Source: Phycisphaerae bacterium
GTDB lineage: Bacteria; Planctomycetota; Phycisphaerae; Sedimentisphaerales; Anaerohalosphaeraceae
DNA: 8,212 nt
NCBI GenBank assembly: GCA_021736615.1
Contig: JAIPFN010000265.1
Span: 1 to 8,212 of the forward strand
Reading direction: 5' to 3'
Below the pieces are notes generated by a model that did not search any database, was not told where the DNA came from, and was given only the letters and a program-made list of their open reading frames with translations. The translations under genes and the position numbers were made by a program. This document shows, in pieces, positions 1 to 6,006 of the stretch (within the stretch, counting starts at the first letter, position 1; every line of letters starts with the position of its first letter).

Positions 1-2
1 GG

Positions 3-1913
3 GCATCCGATGATAATGGCAATTGCGTTTTGACCTCTGCCGCAAATCCACCCGACCTTTACTATGGCGAGTATTCGGACGGAATACTGACCGTCGAGCG
101 AGCCCAAAAAGACGGGGAGGACTTTTCGATTCGCTCAAAAAAAACAGTAGGTTTTCCTAATTTCATCAAATTGGCCAGTGGAGCTTTGTTATTGTCTGAG
201 TATGGAGAATTCGGCAGGTATATTTACAGGTCGGATGACAAAGGACATACCTGGACACGGGTGTATGATTCTGGAAGTGAGCAGATGAACCACTATCATA
301 CTTTTGGTCAATTACTTGAAACAGGAAGGATCGTTGCTTTTGCAGGTGACGAATATTTCGCGAAGGTTTTTTATAGTGACGACGATGGTCTGTCGTGGTC
401 TCTTCTAGTGAAAGGTGAAAAAGCACAACCCATTACTGTTACAGATATAGGGCATCCCACTAAATTGTTATGTGGTGATGATACAAATCTTGCTATGTCA
501 CTATTTGATTTGTATACCTTAGAAACCACCCCACTATTTTTTGATGTTGATGAACGAATAAACAAGGGTTTTGTGTGGACGTTTACAAAAAATAATGGAA
601 CGATTTACGCAAGCAGTTTCGATGGGTCATCGAATCCAACTGAAGCAGTGCCTGTTATCTATGCTACTGATGATCTGGTTAACTGGAGCGTTATTTATAG
701 GCTTTCAACTGCTAATTCCAGAGGTGCCACACGTCTGGAATTCTTCAATGACGCCTTGCATGGATGGGAAAGCACTGGTTTGGCTCATATAAATATTACT
801 CCTCCCCCGATCGGAAACAGGACAGGCGTATCTGTTGAGCAAACCGTTTCAAATGAGATTCCCAACGAAGACAGATCGTCTTATGAGGATATGAACTGGG
901 CTTCGTATGTAAGTGCGCCAGGTGCAGCATTATCGCAGATCGATCTGGATACGGAAGGTATCGACTTCATACCGCATGGGGATAAAGCCATAAGGGTTAT
1001 TAGAGAGAGAATGATACAGACATTCTATCCCATATACAGTGGAGGTTCTTACGGAGTTCCAATATCAGACGGTGAGATTAGATCAGGGTCAATTATGCTA
1101 GGTGTTCCAGCAGATGGAAGTCAAACCGCCTTCACACTGAGATACTCAAAGTACAATGGGGCTGAATCTAGTGGTAGTTCGGACGCAGGGGGCTTGATAA
1201 ATGTGATCGTACAACCAGGTGAATGGCGAAATGTCAGCCTGCCGCCTGTTGCTGTTGACTCTAATGATTTAGCATTAGGTTTATCTGTGTTTGCAGCAGT
1301 CAATAATGGAAAGATTGATGTGCTGTTTGATTGTGCTCAAATCACTGCCGATGGGCAGCAGCCATCCTCATGGCAGGTTGGTGGGACTCCAAGAGCATCG
1401 GCTGCATATGATCTTAATTGGCAGACACAGGAAAAAGCAACGCACATCTTTTCGTTTTGTCCATTCGCTAAGTCGCTGGATTATGATGCTTATGGTAATA
1501 GGCAATGGTACATAAGGTCATGGCGGGTCAGTAGTACAATTTTCGCGAACTTGTATTACGATGGTAATGACCAGAAATTTAAGCTGCATGTGGTTAATGG
1601 AGAAATAATTGAAACTTTAAGCACATCGGCAGTGGCATTCAAAAAAGGTCAGTCTTTAATATTTGTTGTGCGGTTTGGCGACGAAAATGACGCTAAAGCT
1701 CATTTAAGCGTAGGCCATGGCAGAACGGTCGAAACCGTTGACGGATCAACTGATTTCTCTGTGTTTGCCCTTGCCGATATTCTTGTAAAATGGGGCGATG
1801 CGGATGCAGCCGGCGGCATGAATGGCAAAATATACGACCACGACTTATCTGGCGTTTTGCCGGCGGACAATATTGTTGACTACGTCGACAGTTTGATAAG
1901 CTCCGGCAGGTAA
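3..1913 (+). CDS. BNR/Asp-box sialidase-fold protein with C-terminal LamG-like module, 5' end outside the window
   Basis: The frame is open to the left edge, so the N-terminus is missing. The first candidate start, TTG at 30, has no clear ribosome binding site and is probably internal. Residue numbers below count from that TTG. Two good Asp-boxes (S-x-D-x-G-x-T/S-W) are visible: SDDKGHTW at about 68-75 and SDDDGLSW at 116-123, with a degenerate one (ATDDLVNW) at 212-219. These repeats mark beta-propeller folds of the sialidase/BNR type. Residues about 270-440 look like a beta-sandwich, carbohydrate-binding-like module. Residues about 445-620 look like a LamG/concanavalin-like jelly roll ending in a typical GKIYDHDLSGVLP segment. 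The likely role is extracellular glycan binding or hydrolysis, but I see no catalytic Arg triad or Tyr that I can assign, so no substrate is claimed. It could equally be a non-enzymatic glycan-binding or surface protein. The stop codon is TAA at 1911-1913. Confidence 0.75.
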   Translation, partial: ASDDNGNCVLTSAANPPDLYYGEYSDGILTVERAQKDGEDFSIRSKKTVGFPNFIKLASGALLLSEYGEFGRYIYRSDDKGHTWTRVYDSGSEQMNHYHTFGQLLETGRIVAFAGDEYFAKVFYSDDDGLSWSLLVKGEKAQPITVTDIGHPTKLLCGDDTNLAMSLFDLYTLETTPLFFDVDERINKGFVWTFTKNNGTIYASSFDGSSNPTEAVPVIYATDDLVNWSVIYRLSTANSRGATRLEFFNDALHGWESTGLAHINITPPPIGNRTGVSVEQTVSNEIPNEDRSSYEDMNWASYVSAPGAALSQIDLDTEGIDFIPHGDKAIRVIRERMIQTFYPIYSGGSYGVPISDGEIRSGSIMLGVPADGSQTAFTLRYSKYNGAESSGSSDAGGLINVIVQPGEWRNVSLPPVAVDSNDLALGLSVFAAVNNGKIDVLFDCAQITADGQQPSSWQVGGTPRASAAYDLNWQTQEKATHIFSFCPFAKSLDYDAYGNRQWYIRSWRVSSTIFANLYYDGNDQKFKLHVVNGEIIETLSTSAVAFKKGQSLIFVVRFGDENDAKAHLSVGHGRTVETVDGSTDFSVFALADILVKWGDADAAGGMNGKIYDHDLSGVLPADNIVDYVDSLISSGR

Positions 1914-1924
1914 AAGAATGGCCG

Positions 1925-1949
1925 GGAAATTACTTTCAAAATAGTTTCC
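1925..1949 (+). terminator. Possible weak hairpin terminator after the BNR gene
   Basis: Bases 1925-1932 pair with 1942-1949 (8 pairs including one G-U) around a 9-nt loop, starting 12 nt after the TAA stop. The hairpin is followed by GCCTTTTGG rather than a clean T run. It could act as an intrinsic terminator, but the tract is weak. Confidence 0.3.
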
Positions 1950-1993
1950 GCCTTTTGGCCGAATCCTCAATTCGTAACTTGTAATTAGTAATT

Positions 1994-2021
1994 CTCAAAC
2001 TGACCTGTCGGCCAGTTTGAG
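1994..2021. repeat. Perfect-loop inverted repeat (12-bp stem, one mismatch)
   Basis: CTCAAACTGACC at 1994-2005 pairs with GGCCAGTTTGAG at 2010-2021 around a TGTC tetraloop, with only one mismatch (A2003 with C2012). No T run follows on either strand, so a normal intrinsic terminator is not supported. It may be a repeated intergenic palindrome or an RNA hairpin at the end of the BNR transcript. Confidence 0.6.
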
Positions 2022-2194
2022 CTTGTTACTTGTTACCGATTTTCTTTCTCGCCCCCCAGCAGTCCCTCCATTTCCAGAAATCCTTTCTTTCATATCACCA
2101 TTGCCGATACTGATTTGCTTTTTGCCAGCCAGATAAACAGGTACTTCGCTTTTCTCTTATCTCTCTTGTTTTCTCGTTTTCCTCGGTCGCTAAA

Positions 2195-2208
2195 TAGAGC
2201 CTGTCCGA
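2195..2208 (+). repeat. Left terminal inverted repeat of the insertion sequence
   Basis: TAGAGCCTGTCCGA is identical to the reverse complement of 4000-4013. Identity ends sharply after this block (A at 2209 against G on the right side). Confidence 0.9.
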
Positions 2209-2273
2209 AGCTCGTAAGTTCTTTTGTTGTTTTAGGTTAGCGTAATTTTTTTGATTAAACATGCTGTTTTTGG

Positions 2274-2303
2274 CTAACAATGAAGAAATAGGTGTGTTAT
2301 AAT
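2274..2303 (+). promoter_or_regulatory. Candidate transposase promoter
   Basis: A perfect -10 box, TATAAT, lies at 2298-2303. Eighteen bases upstream, CTAACA at 2274-2279 matches 4 of 6 bases of the sigma-70 -35 consensus. Transcription would begin around 2309-2311, leaving a leader of about 36 nt before the ATG at 2346. A 6-bp inverted repeat (GTTAGC at 2236-2241 and GCTAAC at 2273-2278) overlaps the -35 box and could be an operator-like element, though it is short. Confidence 0.5.
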
Positions 2304-2347
2304 TTTGTTGTTAAAGCAAATTATGACCCCGAAAGGAACACACCTAT
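2288..2347 (+). promoter_or_regulatory. Nested fold-back structure over the transposase start codon
   Basis: Bases 2288-2298 (ATAGGTGTGTT) are a perfect 11-bp inverted repeat of 2337-2347 (AACACACCTAT), and the right arm includes the A and T of the start codon. Immediately inside, 2299-2305 (ATAATTT) pairs perfectly with 2318-2324. In RNA this leaves the Shine-Dalgarno AAAGGA (2332-2337) mostly in a 12-nt one-sided bulge and buries the start codon. Because the -10 box is at 2298-2303, a transcript from the element's own promoter would lack the left arms, so the structure should form only in transcripts entering from outside. This is the logic known for IS10 and IS50, where read-through RNA is poorly translated. 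The pairing is read directly; the regulatory role is inferred. Confidence 0.6.
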
Positions 2348-3845
2348 GCCAAGTATATTACCCATCCAAAACACATTTGACAAATCAATTCCTGATAATT
2401 TTGGAAATGCCGAATATCGCGCCGAGCGTGACCTTCTTATCGCCATCGACGCCATCATCCATCAGTGCAATCTGGAAGAACCTGTCGTCGCTTATTTCCT
2501 GGACGCAGCTTCGGTCAACAAATACATCTCTGTTTTCGCAACCGGCAAATCAGTCCGATTAACCTGTACTGAACGCGATAATGCACGTACCAACGCAGTG
2601 CTTGCATTACGCATGTCAATCCTTCGCAAGCATCTGGGATTATCGCTTCGTAAGTTTTCACTAGCCTTATCTCACAGCGATCTCTACAAATGGTTCTGCG
2701 GTATCAACCGTTTTTATCTTCCCAAAGTTCCCGGCAAAAGTACTGTCGGTGAATTGGAAAATTCCATTCCGCCATCATTGACTGAAGAAATCGAAAAACG
2801 TTTATTATGTGCGACCGACTCTTGCCAGGTGCTTGATGAGCCGCTCGACTTTAGCCGCAGTTATTTTGACTGTACCTGTATTCGTACCAATATTCATTAT
2901 CCGATAGACTGGGTATTGCTAAGAGATTCCACACTTACGCTGATGAAAGCGACCGCTCGCATTCGCAAGATCGGTCTTGTTCATCGGATGCCCTTCGAGC
3001 CATCTGTGTTTATCACTAAGATGAACAAACTTTGCATGGAGATGACATTTACTGCCCGCAGAAAAGATGCCAAAAAGCTTCGTAAAAAGGTTTTACGCAA
3101 GATGAAGAATTTGCTCAAACGGGTCAATAACCATACAGAGAGCCATTTAAGACTACTTGAAAGCAAATGGCAAACTGCTGATATTTCACGCGGCCAAGCC
3201 GAGCAAATAGCCAAACAGATCACAGATGTCACCAGCCAATTGGCCGCAGTTATCAAACAGGCTCATGAACGAATTATCGGCGAGCGTAAGGTTGACAACA
3301 AAGATAAAATCCTGAGCCTTTATGAAAAAGATGTTCATATTGTAGTTCGACGCAAGGCTGGTGCACAAGTCGAATTCGGCAATACACTGTTTCTTGCCGA
3401 GCAACAAGATGGATTGATCGTTGACTGGAAACTGTTTAAGCAGCAGGCCCCAGCCGACAGTAAAATGCTTAAAGGCAGCCATCAACGCACTGTCAATCGA
3501 CTTGGCCATGACGTAACTTTGTTGTCGGGAGATCGTGGATTTGACAGCAAAGCCAATCAGAGATATATGGAAAGCAACGATATTTTTAATGCGGTGTGTC
3601 CGCGTAATCCTCAGCAGCTTATTGACCGCCTTAAAGATAATACTTTCAGGGATGCCCAGAGACGGCGTAGCCAGACCGAAGCGAGGATTAGTATTTTGAG
3701 CCATTGTTTTTGTGGTGTACCAATGAAGCAGAAAGGGTTTGATCATCGGCAAATTCATATGGGACTCAGTGTCCTGTCACACAATCTGTGGGTGCTGGGG
3801 CGATTAAAGATCGCACAAGAGCAAAGGCAGCAAAAGGCTGCCTGA
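2346..3845 (+). CDS. DDE transposase of the insertion sequence
   Basis: This 499-residue protein would catalyse cut-and-paste or replicative movement of the element by binding the terminal repeats. I chose ATG 2346 over the in-frame GTG at 2292 because AAAGGA lies 8 nt upstream and because 2292 precedes the likely transcription start. Numbering from 2346, the catalytic triad is read as D175 in YFDCTCIRTNIHYP, D396 in LSGDRGFDSKAN and E445 in RRRSQTEARISIL. The N-terminal part (about 80-125) has the helical DUF772-like look of IS5/IS1182-type transposases, including SLRKFSLALSHSDLYKWF. Between the first two catalytic residues, about 238-315 is a Lys/Arg-rich, probably helical or coiled-coil insertion. 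The C-terminus (QIHMGLSVLSHNLWVLGRL) is typical of this superfamily. No frameshift or internal stop is present, so the enzyme is probably intact. Confidence 0.9.
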   Translation: MPSILPIQNTFDKSIPDNFGNAEYRAERDLLIAIDAIIHQCNLEEPVVAYFLDAASVNKYISVFATGKSVRLTCTERDNARTNAVLALRMSILRKHLGLSLRKFSLALSHSDLYKWFCGINRFYLPKVPGKSTVGELENSIPPSLTEEIEKRLLCATDSCQVLDEPLDFSRSYFDCTCIRTNIHYPIDWVLLRDSTLTLMKATARIRKIGLVHRMPFEPSVFITKMNKLCMEMTFTARRKDAKKLRKKVLRKMKNLLKRVNNHTESHLRLLESKWQTADISRGQAEQIAKQITDVTSQLAAVIKQAHERIIGERKVDNKDKILSLYEKDVHIVVRRKAGAQVEFGNTLFLAEQQDGLIVDWKLFKQQAPADSKMLKGSHQRTVNRLGHDVTLLSGDRGFDSKANQRYMESNDIFNAVCPRNPQQLIDRLKDNTFRDAQRRRSQTEARISILSHCFCGVPMKQKGFDHRQIHMGLSVLSHNLWVLGRLKIAQEQRQQKAA

Positions 3846-3999
3846 CAACGCCAATTTCAACTCATAAAAGCCAATTCAGCGAAGAACGTATGCGCCAAAA
3901 ACACAAAAAATGGGGGGAAATCAGCATTCGGCGAAAATTATGCCAAATTGATAACCCAATCCGTCAACCGACAGATGGCAAATATGAAAAAATGGAATC

Positions 4000-4013
4000 T
4001 CGGACAGGCTCTA
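4000..4013 (-). repeat. Right terminal inverted repeat of the insertion sequence
   Basis: TCGGACAGGCTCTA is the exact reverse complement of 2195-2208. It lies 154 nt after the transposase stop codon. Confidence 0.9.
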
Positions 4014-4095
4014 ATTAACGCAAACACAACTGTAAAAGCAGCAACCCTCGGCCAATACGAATGGAGCACCCAAAACAAAGCAGACTACACCATAA

Positions 4096-4809
4096 CTCCA
4101 TAAGCAGAACATCTCCCCACCAGGCATCGGTGGCATGCTGGTGACCGGTGATGATGAGTTAGCCAAAAAGATCGAAGAACTTTGCAATGCCGAAATGGTC
4201 CAGCCCTCTGCTAAAGAAGTATTCATGCTCTTTGCCCAGCTTTGTGTCTATAGGACTTTCATCTACCCGCGTACCACTGCGATGGCCCAAAACCTCTTCA
4301 GATTCCTAACAAAAAAAGGCCTCGTCGTAGGTTCGTCTACTACTAGTGAACTGAATCTCGAAGTGGCACCCGATTTCTTCAAGGCAATGAGTTCCGTCCA
4401 GGCCGCCTCCGGAGTAAGGCAGATGGCAAAGATACAACAAAATATTTCGCACAGAAGAAAGATAACCGCTCTTTACGATCAGCTCTTAAAAGAAAAAGGC
4501 TGGCCGACTCTTAAGTATGACCCGTCCGTCATGAACCCGGTTATCCTAAAGTACCCTGTCAGAATAACAGAAAAAAACAAAGCCCTCGAACAAGCCGCAA
4601 AAGCCGGCATCGAATTGGGAGACTGGTTCGAATGCCCCCTCCACGCAGCCGAGGCTCCGCTTCAGGCTTACGATTACACTCCCGGCCAATGCCCCGTCGC
4701 AGAAAAAGCCTGCGACCAGGTAGTCAACCTGCCGACCCACATGCGGGTCAGCGAAAAGACCGCAAGAAAAACAGTCGACTTCATCACAAAATTCACACAA
4801 GCCGACTAA
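4096..4809 (+). pseudogene. C-terminal half of a DegT/DnrJ/EryC1/StrS-family PLP aminotransferase
   Basis: Recognisable sequence runs from about 4096 (LHKQNISPPGIGGML, just after an in-frame stop at 4093-4095) to the TAA at 4807-4809. IGGMLVTGDDELAKKI matches the GGM-[VIL]-x-T-x-D-x-x-L-A segment that follows the PLP-binding lysine in this family. The end, NLPTHMRVSEKTARKTVDFITKF, matches the usual N-L-P-x-H C-terminal block. Family members are about 370-440 residues; only about 235 remain, and the N-terminal cofactor- and substrate-binding half is gone. The lysine in LHKQN may be the Schiff-base lysine or its neighbour, but the usual spacing is one residue short here. An ATG at 4135 could start a 224-residue product, but it could not form a working aminotransferase. 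The parent gene probably made an amino sugar for surface polysaccharide. The break lies about 80 nt beyond the insertion sequence, so insertion alone does not explain it; a deletion or recombination is likely. Confidence 0.8.
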
Positions 4810-4879
4810 CCCCCACCTTTCACCTTACCACTTTTAACCTGTCACTTTCACACTTTCGCACTTTTTACTTGTCACTAAC
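4810..4879. repeat. Convergent spacer with CACTTT-type short repeats
   Basis: This 70-bp spacer separates the aminotransferase remnant (+) from the SWIM gene (-). CACTTT occurs at 4829, 4843, 4851 and 4859; the last three copies are spaced exactly 8 bp apart. CTGTCACTTT (from 4839) and ACTTGTCACT (from 4867) are variants. I see no hairpin terminator for either gene. Confidence 0.6.
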
Positions 4880-5992
4880 CTACAATTCCTGATGCAGTTG
4901 AGCCAGTGCCGTTAGTGAACGTTCTTGTAGATTCAGACTGCCACTTTGTTTTTCCCAATTGTAGACAGTCGCCGAAGAAACGCCCAGTCGCTCCGCAAAT
5001 TCACTTGCCGAAAGGCCCAGCTTCTTGCGTAATTTCTTTACTGAATTGCCCGTAGGACGCAGGCTTGGAAGTTTGTATAACCTTGGGTATGTATCTGAAG
5101 TTTTGGCAGTCTCTATATTTGCTTTTGACCTGAGGACCGTTTTGACTTTTTTCCTGGTTTTTCTTTTAGGCTTTGCTGATTTGACAATAGTATCTTTTAC
5201 TTTTCTTTCAGAGTCGCCGTTCCGTTTTGATTTCCGTTTTTTCATAGCGGTCAGCTTGCTTTCAGTTTGTTCAACTAGAATTTCAGAATCCATCTCAATG
5301 CCGAAAATGTCGGATAATTGATCATCGGCGATAATGCTGCCCCCAGCCGACGTATCGGACATCGGCAATGTAATATCATCCGTAATGAGTTCGTCGGCAT
5401 TTACTCCTCGCAGTGTAAATAATAATTCCGGCATACTGTCGAGGCGATTGCCGATTCCGTACATAACCGCCGCAACATGCTTGCACATCACGGCCCAGTC
5501 AGGACAAGAGCATTTCAGCGAAATCTCTTTCGGCAGCGGCATCAGTCCATTGTTTTGGTCCGTTACGATTGACATAACCTGATCGGATAATCGCCCCTGC
5601 AGTAATTCCAGCATTGAACCGATCTTTCCGCAGCAGTGTTGCTTGATCGGCTTCCAAAGTACCGGCTTTAGCGGCTTAATATCTATCTTAACCTTATACA
5701 ACTCCGAACCGCTGACTATCGCTTCGATCCGCCCCTTCTCAATCTCCAGATGACACACCGAACCATTTCTCACATACCTCATACCTCGCGGAAGTCGATT
5801 TGAATAATCCGAGAACGATTCCAGGTGGTCGCACCACGCCTTGCCCCAAAAGCTTTTGGCAATAGTTCTGCCTTCGATCTCGACCGGCTGAATTACCTTT
5901 CCCTGCTTACGCAATTTCGCCATCTTTTTCAGAGCCTTTGCTCTTCGCTCAGCCACCGGAACATAAGGACTCCAGCCATAGTCATAACCCAT
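4880..5992 (-). CDS. SWIM zinc-finger protein with Lys/Arg-rich linker and C-terminal helix-turn-helix
   Basis: A 370-residue protein. The N-terminal region carries the FWGKAWCDHLE block (48-58) seen in bacterial SWIM proteins that accompany SNF2 ATPases. The SWIM motif is C161-x-C163-x6-C170-x-H172 within KCSCPDWAVMCKHVAAVMY, a zinc-binding fold that contacts DNA or protein. After an acidic stretch (about 200-245), residues about 247-290 are strongly basic, rich in KKRK, KPKRK and RKKVK, and probably unstructured and nucleic-acid binding. Residues about 317-350 form an XRE-like helix-turn-helix (LRKKLGLSASEFAERLGVSSATVYNWE). It is the second gene of an operon: its ATG is 12 nt after the SNF2 stop and is preceded by AAAGGAA at 7 nt. 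I infer that it is the DNA-targeting or accessory partner of that ATPase. The cellular process (repair, transcription, chromatin-like remodelling or defence) cannot be read from the sequence. Confidence 0.85.
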   Translation of the reverse strand: MGYDYGWSPYVPVAERRAKALKKMAKLRKQGKVIQPVEIEGRTIAKSFWGKAWCDHLESFSDYSNRLPRGMRYVRNGSVCHLEIEKGRIEAIVSGSELYKVKIDIKPLKPVLWKPIKQHCCGKIGSMLELLQGRLSDQVMSIVTDQNNGLMPLPKEISLKCSCPDWAVMCKHVAAVMYGIGNRLDSMPELLFTLRGVNADELITDDITLPMSDTSAGGSIIADDQLSDIFGIEMDSEILVEQTESKLTAMKKRKSKRNGDSERKVKDTIVKSAKPKRKTRKKVKTVLRSKANIETAKTSDTYPRLYKLPSLRPTGNSVKKLRKKLGLSASEFAERLGVSSATVYNWEKQSGSLNLQERSLTALAQLHQEL

Positions 5993-5999
5993 AATACAC

Positions 6000-6006
6000 T
6001 TCCTTT
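6000..6006 (-). promoter_or_regulatory. Ribosome binding site of the SWIM gene overlapping the SNF2 stop codon
   Basis: Read on the minus strand, AAAGGAA lies 7 nt before the SWIM ATG (5992-5990) and shares two bases with the SNF2 TAA stop (6007-6005). The overlap supports this start choice and suggests translational coupling. Confidence 0.7.

Larger units (their letters stand above)
1914..2194. other. Gene-free spacer between the BNR gene and the insertion sequence
   Basis: I see no credible gene here on either strand; the longer open frames have no family resemblance and biased composition. The spacer holds the weak hairpin just after the BNR stop, short repeats (GTAATTA followed by GTAATT at 1981-1993, and CTTGTTA twice in tandem at 2022-2035), a stable hairpin at 1994-2021, and a pyrimidine-rich tract (about 2040-2190) dominated by TTTCTC-like words. 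The left end of the insertion sequence follows directly. Confidence 0.6.
2195..4013 (+). mobile_element. Complete DDE insertion sequence, about 1.82 kb, one transposase gene
   Basis: The element is bounded by 14-bp perfect inverted repeats (TAGAGCCTGTCCGA at the left, its reverse complement at the right) and carries a single full-length transposase gene reading left to right. If the outer TA on each side is a duplicated target, the element proper is 2197-4011 with 12-bp repeats starting GAGCCTG. The flanks give TAAATA on the left and TAATTA on the right immediately outside GAGCC/GGCTC, five of six identical, so no longer exact duplication is visible. The 154 nt between the transposase stop and the right repeat is A-rich and holds no gene. 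The intact reading frame and matched ends suggest a recent insertion that may still be active. By protein features it fits the DDE_Tnp_1 group (IS4/IS5/IS1182-like or an ISNCY subgroup); I cannot fix the family without a database. Confidence 0.88.

Noticed and set aside
1994..2021. Hairpin as a strong intrinsic terminator
   Set aside because: No T run follows the stem on either strand; kept only as an inverted repeat.
2095..2280. Short minus-strand frame crossing the left end of the insertion sequence
   Set aside because: It spans the element boundary and has a composition bias from the pyrimidine-rich tract; no family features.
2292..2345. Upstream GTG start giving an 18-residue longer transposase
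   Set aside because: The GTG lies inside the left arm of the fold-back and upstream of the expected transcription start, with no ribosome binding site; ATG 2346 has AAAGGA at good spacing.
3186..3758. Long open frame (190 codons) antisense to the transposase
   Set aside because: It overlaps the conserved transposase catalytic region throughout and resembles no family; it is a shadow of the real gene.
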